Shown here piece after piece: positions 1-4,780 of a DNA stretch of 8,953 nucleotides. The stretch is from positions 1 to 8,953 of the forward strand of contig USFF01000029.1 in the NCBI GenBank assembly GCA_900553835.1, written 5' to 3'. The first letter of the stretch is position 1; the number at the start of each line of letters is the position of its first letter. Below the pieces are notes generated by a model, which made no database searches, was not told the DNA's origin, and saw nothing but the letters and a program-made list of their open reading frames with translations. Origin of the DNA: an uncultured Mycoplasmatota bacterium (lineage in GTDB: Bacteria; Bacillota_I; Bacilli_A; RF39; UBA660). The position numbers and the translations under genes are program-made.

Positions 1-6
1 TATTAT

Positions 7-23
7 ATGAAGTATCTCTTCAT
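7..23. repeat. Short inverted repeat (6-bp arms, 5-bp loop)
   Basis: ATGAAG (7-12) and CTTCAT (18-23) are perfect inverted arms around TATCT. On the minus strand the repeat lies just past the leftward promoter at 30-58, where transcription would begin. It could be an operator or a hairpin at the 5' end of a transcript that continues beyond the window. Six-base arms are common by chance in AT-rich DNA, so its position carries most of the argument. Confidence 0.4.
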
Positions 24-29
24 GTATAC

Positions 30-58
30 ATTATATCATTTATATTAAATAATATCAA
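30..58 (-). promoter_or_regulatory. Strong sigma-A-type promoter directed out of the left edge
   Basis: Read on the minus strand there is a -35 TTGATA (53-58, five of six consensus bases), a 17-base spacer and a perfect -10 TATAAT (30-35), preceded by the extended -10 element TGA. Transcription would start near position 23 and run left out of the window, so it serves a gene or RNA not included here. It lies just downstream of the SPOR-like gene and is the only notable content of the gene-free first 77 bases. Confidence 0.7.
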
Positions 59-77
59 GTACTTTATATTGCACTTG

Positions 78-503
78 CTATTTTAAGATTTTATCTAACT
101 CTTTTAACTGTGCTTTCATAATTAAATCTACTTCATTTTTATTTTCTAATTTCTTAATTAATTCATCATATTTATCTATTTTATTACTAAAATTTTTATC
201 TTTAATTTTAATTTTCTTTTTAAAGTTATTACTTTGAACACCATATAAATTAATTAATTTATCATATACTTCATTACTTTTAGTAACACCAATAAATACT
301 TTAAAAAGTTCTTCTTCCTCTTTAACAATATAATTATCATACTTTTTAGTTATTTTATTTACACTATCATAGTTTTTATAAGCACCAATTTGAAGTATAT
401 AATAACTTGGTATGGTTTCATTTTTACTTTTATATTTTTTAAATATTAAAAATGAAAATAAAGAAGCAATTAAAATAACAATTAATAAATATTTTTTATT
501 CAT
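78..503 (-). CDS. Small membrane-anchored SPOR-like protein
   Basis: This encodes a 141-residue protein starting MNKKYLLIVI. Residues 5-21 form one hydrophobic segment with a lysine-rich flank on each side, suggesting a type II anchor with the rest outside the cell. Residues 33-75 (YYILQIGAYKNYDSVNKI, then FKVFIG) fit the SPOR pattern of a Q-x-G-x-Y/F strand, a helix and a closing strand. SPOR domains bind peptidoglycan strands stripped of stem peptides, often at the septum. Residues 105-141 are rich in Lys, Glu and Leu and probably form a helix or coiled coil. I chose this start because AAGGAGAT lies 4 bases upstream; the reading frame stays open to 632, but that extension runs through the rpmF terminator and 3' end. 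The stop is TAG. The gene stands alone after rpmF with its own possible promoter. The SPOR call rests on pattern only, and a link to cell division is inference. Confidence 0.7.
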   Translation of the reverse strand: MNKKYLLIVILIASLFSFLIFKKYKSKNETIPSYYILQIGAYKNYDSVNKITKKYDNYIVKEEEELFKVFIGVTKSNEVYDKLINLYGVQSNNFKKKIKIKDKNFSNKIDKYDELIKKLENKNEVDLIMKAQLKELDKILK

Positions 504-507
504 AATG

Positions 508-515
508 ATCTCCTT
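508..515 (-). promoter_or_regulatory. Ribosome binding site that fixes the SPOR-like gene start
   Basis: AAGGAGAT on the minus strand lies 4 bases before the ATG at 501-503. It is close to the ideal Shine-Dalgarno and rules out the upstream ATG at 632, which would place translation across the rpmF terminator. Confidence 0.85.
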
Positions 516-521
516 GGTATG

Positions 522-554
522 ATTATAACTTATGAATAATAAAATATTTGTCAA
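522..554 (-). promoter_or_regulatory. Possible promoter of the SPOR-like gene, with unusual spacing
   Basis: A perfect TATAAT (522-527) and a perfect TTGACA (549-554) occur on the minus strand between rpmF and the SPOR-like gene, but they are 21 bases apart instead of the usual 16-18. TTGACA directly follows the T-tract of the rpmF terminator. The -10 box sits about 20 bases before the start codon, as at other promoters in this window, so it may work with a poor -35. The start site would be near 515. Confidence 0.45.
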
Positions 555-581
555 AAAAAATACTGAAAATTTATTTTTCAG
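553..581 (-). terminator. Intrinsic terminator of yceD-rpmF
   Basis: On the minus strand CTGAAAA (575-581) and TTTTCAG (563-569) form a perfect 7-bp stem around a 5-base loop, followed after two bases by a run of eight T (553-560). The rpmF stop codon TAA (571-573) lies inside the loop, so the mRNA has almost no 3' untranslated region. The stem is AT-rich, but the T-tract is good. Confidence 0.75.
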
Positions 582-774
582 CTTTTTTAATAACTTCTTT
601 ACCTTTGTAAAATCCACATTTTGTACAAGCACGGTGTGGCATTAAAGCTTCTCCACAATTAGGACATGTAACAACAGTTGGAGCTTCTTTCTTTAAATGA
701 GTTCTTCTTGCTCTTTTAGCTGTTTTACTTGTTCTTCTTGCAGGTACTGCAAATAATTGTAAATCTAGTTTCAT
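571..774 (-). CDS. rpmF: Large-subunit ribosomal protein L32 (bL32) with an L27-like N-terminal leader
   Basis: This 67-residue protein belongs to the 50S subunit. Residues 10-27 (VPARRTSKTAKRARRTHL) match the conserved bL32 N-terminal core. C37, C40, C50 and C53 in CPNC and CTKC form the zinc ribbon, so this is the zinc-binding form. Ordinary bL32 begins M-A-V-P. Here the Met is replaced by MKLDLQLF, giving MKLDLQLFA-VPARR. That leader closely resembles the start of Firmicute L27 (known form MLKLNLQFFA-SKKG), which Prp protease removes after the Ala. The start is firm: GGAGGG lies 6 bases upstream and there is no alternative start codon at V10, which is GTA. The ATG overlaps the yceD stop (ATGA), indicating translational coupling. 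A terminator follows at once. Cleavage of this L32 is inference. Confidence 0.97.
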   Translation of the reverse strand: MKLDLQLFAVPARRTSKTAKRARRTHLKKEAPTVVTCPNCGEALMPHRACTKCGFYKGKEVIKKAEK

Positions 775-1259
775 CTTTTTCCCTCCATATCTAACATACT
801 ACCTAGTTCACTAAATGGGGAACTACTAGTACTTTCGTTTTCATCTAAGAGGCTCCATCCATTTCCTTCTTTTAAAAACTGGGCACCCTCTTTAACCACG
901 CGAAGTGGAACTTCCAATACAATATTTTCCCATACAATTCCAAAAATATCAAGAGAATTTTGAAAAAATATTTGTTTTTCGTCAGGAATTACATTTTCAC
1001 TTACATTTTTATCTATGAAAATATTAATAGGATAATTTACTTCTTCTAAACTCCTAGCGCATACAAGAACCATATTTCCTTGTATTGTAAGTTCTAAATG
1101 ATATACATCATCACTTACTCTACTGATAGATCCTTTAGCATTAACATTTTCTAGTCTTTTAATACTAGTATTCTTTAAATCATCACTAGTATACTCTAAA
1201 TTTTCATCAAATTCTATTTTTTCTTTTGACTCATTTTTTAAAGGAGTAATATCTATCAT
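771..1259 (-). CDS. yceD: YceD family protein (DUF177), large-subunit rRNA/ribosome biogenesis
   Basis: The product has 162 residues, the usual size for the family; the Bacillus name is ylbN. DUF177 proteins are nearly always encoded directly before rpmF, and plant relatives are needed for 23S rRNA accumulation. Recognisable parts are the central strand with the conserved Cys-x-Arg (GNMVLVCARSLEEV, residues 61-74), the segment DIFGIVWENIVLEVPLRVV (104-122) and the GNGWSLL turn (132-138). The C-terminus keeps only a loose version of the family's usual D-P-R-x-x-x-L end (SSSPFSELGSMLD). It is the first gene of the yceD-rpmF operon, with the promoter at 1283-1311. Its TGA stop overlaps the rpmF ATG. 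AAGGATAAGG just before the ATG can serve as ribosome binding site. The family call is secure; the exact biochemical role is unknown. Confidence 0.9.
   Translation of the reverse strand: MIDITPLKNESKEKIEFDENLEYTSDDLKNTSIKRLENVNAKGSISRVSDDVYHLELTIQGNMVLVCARSLEEVNYPINIFIDKNVSENVIPDEKQIFFQNSLDIFGIVWENIVLEVPLRVVKEGAQFLKEGNGWSLLDENESTSSSPFSELGSMLDMEGKR
781..786 (-). promoter_or_regulatory. Ribosome binding site that fixes the rpmF start
   Basis: GGAGGG on the minus strand sits 6 bases before the rpmF ATG and lies within the last codons of yceD (encoding M-E-G-K-R). It makes the MKLDLQLFA leader a real translated N-terminus and not an over-long reading frame. Confidence 0.9.
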
Positions 1260-1282
1260 ACCTTATCCTTCCCTTCTTAAAC

Positions 1283-1311
1283 ATTATATCATACTTATAT
1301 CTATTTTTAAA
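1283..1311 (-). promoter_or_regulatory. Promoter of the yceD-rpmF operon
   Basis: On the minus strand there is a perfect -10 TATAAT (1283-1288) with extended TGA in front, a 17-base spacer and a -35 TTTAAA (1306-1311, four of six). The predicted start near 1276 leaves a leader of only about 17 bases before the yceD ATG. Confidence 0.75.
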
Positions 1312-1319
1312 TGATTTAT

Positions 1320-1348
1320 TTGCTTTAAATATAAAATTTTAGTAAAAT
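1320..1348 (+). promoter_or_regulatory. Candidate promoter of tmcAL
   Basis: TTGCTT (1320-1325), a 17-base spacer and TAAAAT (1343-1348) form a modest sigma-A-type promoter. The start would fall near 1355, with the GGTGA ribosome binding site at 1356-1360, giving an extremely short leader. It is back to back with the yceD promoter, and the 107-bp intergenic region serves both directions. Confidence 0.45.
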
Positions 1349-1366
1349 AATACTTGGTGAAGAAAA

Positions 1367-2494
1367 GTGAAAGAAATAATCGGAATAGTTACTGAGTATA
1401 ATCCATTTCATAATGGACACTTATATCAAATAAATAAAATAAAAGAACTTTTCCCAGATAGCATAATAATAATTGCTATGAGTGGAAACTACACCATGAG
1501 AGGAGAGGTAAGCACTATTAACAAATGGAATAAAACTAAACTTGCTTTAGAAAATGGTATAGACATAGTTTTAGAAATACCTTTTCTATTTGGTAATCAG
1601 TCAAGTGATACATTTAGTTATGCGGCGCTTAAGATGTTAAATGAATTTAAAATAAACACTTTGGTTTTTGGTAGTGAAACAAGTGATTTAGAAAAACTCA
1701 AAAAAGCAAGTAGCGTCCAAATAAATAACAAGGAGTTTGATAGTTTAGTTAAGAAATATATGAATATGGGGTGCAACTACCCTACTAGTTTAGGTAAAAG
1801 CATTTATGACTTAACTAAAGTTTCTATAAAACAAAGTAATGATATTTTAGCAGTAAGTTATATTAAAGAGATAATTAAAAATAAATATAATATAAAACCA
1901 TTTATAATAAAAAGAACAAATCATTTTAAAAATAATAATCTTTCTAAAGATATTATAAGCGCTTACGAAATAAGAAGTCTTTTAAAAGAAGGAAAAAACA
2001 TAGATAAATATGTACCTAAAAATACTTTAAAGTACATAGAAAATATTGATTATGATAAGTTATTTTCATTAATTAAATATAAAGTAATAAGTGAAAAAAA
2101 CTTTCTTAATAAATATCATTTAGTAAATGAAGGAATAGAAAATAGAATATATGAAGGAATTATAAAAACAAATAACTATGATGATTTAGTTAAATATATA
2201 ACTAATAAGAGAGTTACTATTAATAAAGTTAATAGAATATTAATAAATATATTTACAGGTTTTACTAAAGAAAACAAATCAAATGATTTAAATTATATTA
2301 AAATACTTGGAATGACTAAAAAAGGTAAAGAATATTATTCTAGTATTAAAAAAGAGATAAATATTAAAGTAGTAAATAGGTTTGAAAAAGATATTATGGA
2401 TAATGAATTAAAAGTAACTTATTTATATAGTATTATTACAAATAATGAGGAAATATTTAATAAAGAAATAAAAGAACATACTATTATAGTTTAG
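1367..2494 (+). CDS. tmcAL: tRNA(Met) cytidine acetate ligase (TmcAL/YlbM)
   Basis: The 375-residue cytoplasmic enzyme activates acetate with ATP and makes N4-acetylcytidine at the wobble position (C34) of elongator tRNA-Met, so that AUG and AUA are told apart. The N-terminal nucleotidyltransferase fold is clear: GIVTEYNPFHNGHLYQI carries the HxGH motif (H15, H18), followed by MSGNYTMRGEVS (38-49), the helix NKWNKTKLALENGIDIVLEIPF (52-73) and FGSE (101-104). The middle has the family's NDILAVSYIKEI and SAYEIRSLL segments. The length is slightly under the usual 390-400. The start is GTG at 1367, with GGTGA 6 bases upstream and conserved sequence beginning at once. In Bacillus ylbM also neighbours ylbN-rpmF; here it is divergent from them. 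Its 3' end overlaps the convergent CDF gene by 11 bp inside a terminator hairpin that encodes the tail KEHTIIV. Confidence 0.93.
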   Translation: MKEIIGIVTEYNPFHNGHLYQINKIKELFPDSIIIIAMSGNYTMRGEVSTINKWNKTKLALENGIDIVLEIPFLFGNQSSDTFSYAALKMLNEFKINTLVFGSETSDLEKLKKASSVQINNKEFDSLVKKYMNMGCNYPTSLGKSIYDLTKVSIKQSNDILAVSYIKEIIKNKYNIKPFIIKRTNHFKNNNLSKDIISAYEIRSLLKEGKNIDKYVPKNTLKYIENIDYDKLFSLIKYKVISEKNFLNKYHLVNEGIENRIYEGIIKTNNYDDLVKYITNKRVTINKVNRILINIFTGFTKENKSNDLNYIKILGMTKKGKEYYSSIKKEINIKVVNRFEKDIMDNELKVTYLYSIITNNEEIFNKEIKEHTIIV

Positions 2495-2513
2495 TATGTT
2501 CTTTTACTTTTTT
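2469..2513. terminator. Bidirectional terminator shared by tmcAL and the CDF gene, inside both coding ends
   Basis: Arms 2469-2483 and 2492-2506 form a perfect 15-bp inverted repeat with an 8-base loop. The plus strand continues with six T (2508-2513); the minus strand continues with a T-rich stretch. The tmcAL stop (TAG 2492-2494) begins the right arm and the CDF stop (TAA 2484-2486) lies in the loop. Because the arms are complementary and both genes read them in matching phase, each protein ends with the same KEHT. Confidence 0.9.
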
Positions 2514-3350
2514 AGGTTTAAAATTTACTGTCACGTATCTAATACAAAGATCACTTTTCTTTAGATTATTTTTTATTTTCTTTTCTATTTTATATACATC
2601 TTTAAGTAAAGCATCTTCATTATATAATAAATCTATAGTAGCTTCATAATAATATCCATATTTTAAAAGAGTAATTCTTCTTATTTTAACATTATTCTCA
2701 TTAACAATATCTTTTACTTTATTAATAATATTTTCATCAAGTTCTCTTTCTCCAAGTATACTTTTAATATTTTCTATAAAAATACTTATACCTATTTTAA
2801 TAATAAATAAAGCTATTAATATTGATCCTATCATATCTGCATATATAAATGCTTTGCTTTTACCTATCAAAGATAATAAAACAAAGATAAAAGCTATAAG
2901 TGAGTTATACATATCTACTTTACTTTCATAAGCATTAGTTAAAATAATATTACTTTTAAGTTCTCTTCCTTTTCTTAATAAATATTTAGAAAGTAAATAT
3001 TTAAAAACAATAGTAAGAATTAAAATAATTAGACCAAATATATTAGTAACTTTATTTTTAGAACCAAATGAAGATATAATTATGCCTATACCTAAAGAAA
3101 TAATAAATATACTCATAACTATACTAGTTAAATATTCTACTCTTCCATGACCATAAGGGTGATTTAAATCAGGTTTTTTATTAGATAGTTTACTTCCAAT
3201 AATACCAATAAAATCAGTAGAAGTATCGCTCAAAGAATGAACTGCATCTGAAAGAAGAGTTTTAGAGTTACTTATTATTCCACCTATAAATTTAAAAGAA
3301 GTTAAAATTATATTAATAATTAAACTTCTAAATAATACCTTACTTTGCAT
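2484..3350 (-). CDS. Cation diffusion facilitator (CDF) family divalent metal transporter
   Basis: The 288-residue inner-membrane protein probably exports a divalent metal (Zn, Mn, Fe or similar) against protons. It shows about six membrane segments near residues 8-28, 36-53, 72-94, 103-122, 147-163 and 170-191, then a cytoplasmic ferredoxin-like C-terminal domain (about 205-280). The family signature in segment 2 is clear (LLSDAVHSLSD, with H38 and D42), as is NHPYGHGRVEY (63-73) in the loop before segment 3. In segment 5, where many zinc transporters have HxxxD, I read E142 and D146 (ESKVD), so metal specificity cannot be assigned. The ATG at 3350 has an ideal AAGGAGG site upstream. No convincing promoter is visible within 60 bases, so it may depend on read-through from the ATPase gene. 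It converges with tmcAL. Confidence 0.9.
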   Translation of the reverse strand: MQSKVLFRSLIINIILTSFKFIGGIISNSKTLLSDAVHSLSDTSTDFIGIIGSKLSNKKPDLNHPYGHGRVEYLTSIVMSIFIISLGIGIIISSFGSKNKVTNIFGLIILILTIVFKYLLSKYLLRKGRELKSNIILTNAYESKVDMYNSLIAFIFVLLSLIGKSKAFIYADMIGSILIALFIIKIGISIFIENIKSILGERELDENIINKVKDIVNENNVKIRRITLLKYGYYYEATIDLLYNEDALLKDVYKIEKKIKNNLKKSDLCIRYVTVNFKPKKVKEHTKL

Positions 3351-3367
3351 AATTCCTCCTTACTAAC

Positions 3368-3418
3368 CATTCCGAAATTTCCTCAATATGCAGGAAAATT
3401 TGGAATAAAATTGTTTAG
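3368..3418. repeat. Palindromic 51-bp repeat, copy 1 (3' side of the ATPase gene)
   Basis: This aligns without gaps to 4730-4780 with 41 of 51 identical bases. Positions 3369-3406 form an imperfect inverted repeat (ATTCCGAAATTTCCT against AGGAAAATTTGGAAT) around an 8-base centre. The copy reaches into the ATPase stop codon (3415-3417). On the minus strand the hairpin is followed by GTTAGTAAGGAGG, not by a T-run, so it does not look like a good terminator. It lies directly before the ribosome binding site of the CDF gene. Confidence 0.8.
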
Positions 3419-4671
3419 AAAACATTTAAACTTTCTTCATTTTCTAGAAAATAATATATTCCCATAGTTATGATTCCATAATCATCTACCGTTGGTTTCC
3501 CTGCATCTTTTACAATTATTATTTTTTTAAATGAATCATCTATGTTAATTAAAGACTTCCTTTCTTGCAAACTTTTTTCATCACTATTCATATCATATGC
3601 AGACTGAATATATATTTTCCTACTTCCTTGATTACAAACAAAATCAACCTCATAAGATAATTCTGTTCTTTTTCCATCATCATTTTTTCCGTTAACTTTC
3701 ACAACCCCAACATCTACATTATAACCTCTTCTGATAAGTTCATTATAAATAATATTTTCCATTATGTGTCCTTTATCGATTTGTCTGAAATTAAGTCTTG
3801 CATTTCTAAGTCCTATGTCTTCAAAATAATATTTGAAAGGTGAATTAATATATTTTTTACCCTTAACATCATATCTCTCAACTTTATTAATTAAAAATGC
3901 ATCAATAAAGTATTCTAAATATGTGCTAATGGTTTTATCCGTAATATCTATTTTCTTCTCACTCTTAAATTTATTTTGTAATTTAAGCGGATTAGTTAGT
4001 GAACCAATTTGTGAAGATATGACATTTAAAAGTTCATTTAATTCTTCAAAATTCTCTATATTATTTCTTTCAATGATATCTCTTAAATAAGTTTCATTAA
4101 ATAAATCTTTCAAATAATTAGATTTTTCAGCATCATTATCAAATGATAAGATTAAAGGTAACCCTCCATATATACTATATTCTTCATAAGCCTCATATTT
4201 ATCTTTACCGCACTCCTTAAAATATTCACTAAACGATAAAGGATAAACATGGACAACATCGCCTCTGCCTCTAAATTCAGTTACAATATCTTTTGAAAGT
4301 AATTTAGCATTTGAACCAGTAACATAAACTTCAACATTATCCATATAAAGAAACGTGTTTAAAACTGGAACAAAGTCATCCATTAATTGTACTTCATCCA
4401 CAAGTAAATAGTATTTTTTCTTATCTTTAATTAATGACTTTACAAACTTAAGAAACTCATTCCCATCTAAAAGATTTTTATTTTCTTTAATATCTAAGGG
4501 TATATAAATTACATGTTTTTTATCATTATGTTTTAATAAATATTTATAAAATATATTTTTTAATAAATAAGATTTACCACATCTTCTAATCCCGGTTATA
4601 ACCTTTATTTGACCATTTCCATCTTTTTTTATGAGTTTATCAAGATAAAAATCTCTATTAATTTCTTTCAT
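3415..4671 (-). CDS. AAA ATPase with C-terminal DUF4143 domain
   Basis: The product has 418 residues, typical of this large and often multi-copy family of unknown cellular role. The N-terminal P-loop domain has Walker A GIRRCGKS (27-34), Walker B LLVDEVQ (89-95), a TGSNAKLL sensor segment (118-125) and EFRGRG arginines (132-137). The C-terminal DUF4143 part (about 190-418) includes the ETYLRDIIER helix and a region resembling a PD-(D/E)xK nuclease fold (EVDF at 341-344, then KIYIQSAYD at 352-360, with Gln at the usual Lys position). Relatives are proposed to act in mobile or defence-like settings, but function is unproven. It has its own promoter (4695-4723) and is bracketed by copies of a 51-bp palindromic repeat, suggesting an inserted cassette between polA and the CDF gene. 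The upstream AAGGGAAG is a loosely spaced ribosome binding site. The gene is intact, with a TAA stop. Confidence 0.9.
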   Translation of the reverse strand: MKEINRDFYLDKLIKKDGNGQIKVITGIRRCGKSYLLKNIFYKYLLKHNDKKHVIYIPLDIKENKNLLDGNEFLKFVKSLIKDKKKYYLLVDEVQLMDDFVPVLNTFLYMDNVEVYVTGSNAKLLSKDIVTEFRGRGDVVHVYPLSFSEYFKECGKDKYEAYEEYSIYGGLPLILSFDNDAEKSNYLKDLFNETYLRDIIERNNIENFEELNELLNVISSQIGSLTNPLKLQNKFKSEKKIDITDKTISTYLEYFIDAFLINKVERYDVKGKKYINSPFKYYFEDIGLRNARLNFRQIDKGHIMENIIYNELIRRGYNVDVGVVKVNGKNDDGKRTELSYEVDFVCNQGSRKIYIQSAYDMNSDEKSLQERKSLINIDDSFKKIIIVKDAGKPTVDDYGIITMGIYYFLENEESLNVF

Positions 4672-4689
4672 ATTCCATCTTCCCTTCTA

Positions 4690-4723
4690 TTTACATTGTA
4701 ACATATTTGACTATTAATGTAAA
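4690..4723 (-). promoter_or_regulatory. Promoter of the ATPase gene, overlapped by an inverted repeat
   Basis: On the minus strand there is a -35 TTTACA (4718-4723), a 17-base spacer and a -10 TACAAT (4695-4700), with extended TGT before the -10. An 8-bp inverted repeat TTTACATT (4690-4697) / AATGTAAA (4716-4723) covers the -35 and most of the -10. Within it TTACA-T-TGTAA (4691-4701) is a small palindrome over the -10. The arrangement would suit a repressor operator, although part of the symmetry comes from the promoter boxes themselves. The start would be near 4688. Confidence 0.65.
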
Positions 4724-4729
4724 GAAAAT

Positions 4730-4769
4730 CATTCCGAATTTTCTTGCATATGCAGAAAAGTTCGGAATG
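4730..4769 (-). terminator. Probable polA terminator formed by repeat copy 2
   Basis: The 9-bp outer stem CATTCCGAA / TTCGGAATG is perfect and the interior (with TGCATATGCA at its centre) continues the pairing with small bulges. On the minus strand it begins 3 bases after the polA stop and is followed by ATTTTCTTT, a moderate T-rich tract. Termination here is plausible but weaker than at the other terminators in the window. Confidence 0.5.
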
Positions 4770-4780
4770 AGATTATTTAG
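4730..4780. repeat. Palindromic 51-bp repeat, copy 2 (5' side of the ATPase gene, 3' end of polA)
   Basis: This is the partner of 3368-3418, in the same orientation at a distance of 1362 bases, with 41 of 51 positions identical. It contains a near-complete inverted repeat (4730-4769) and extends through the polA stop codon (4773-4775) into the last sense codon. The two copies therefore both start at a gene's stop codon, one after polA and one after the ATPase gene. Confidence 0.8.

Noticed and set aside
56..77. CAAGT...ACTTG inverted repeat after the SPOR-like gene as a terminator
   Set aside because: The arms are only 5 bp around a 12-base loop with no T-run, and it overlaps the -35 of the leftward promoter.
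504..632. Upstream extension of the SPOR-like reading frame to an ATG at 632
   Set aside because: The extension runs antiparallel to nothing new but through the rpmF 3' end and terminator in another frame, and the internal ATG at 501-503 has an excellent ribosome binding site and starts a typical anchor segment.
771..773. Possible TGA-as-tryptophan code, because the lineage looks Mollicute-like
   Set aside because: Tryptophans of polA and the surface protein are TGG and these long genes contain no in-frame TGA. Only yceD ends in TGA, in a standard ATGA overlap, though reading through it would add just two residues, so that single case alone is not decisive.
3833..4090. Plus-strand open frame inside the ATPase gene
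   Set aside because: It lies wholly opposite a clear AAA ATPase coding sequence, has no ribosome binding site I could find, and its hydrophobic composition is what antisense of a charged AT-rich gene gives.
4691..4701. TTACATTGTAA as a CopY/BlaI-type operator
   Set aside because: Those boxes are TACAnnTGTA with two central bases; here the spacing is one base short, so only a generic palindrome can be claimed.
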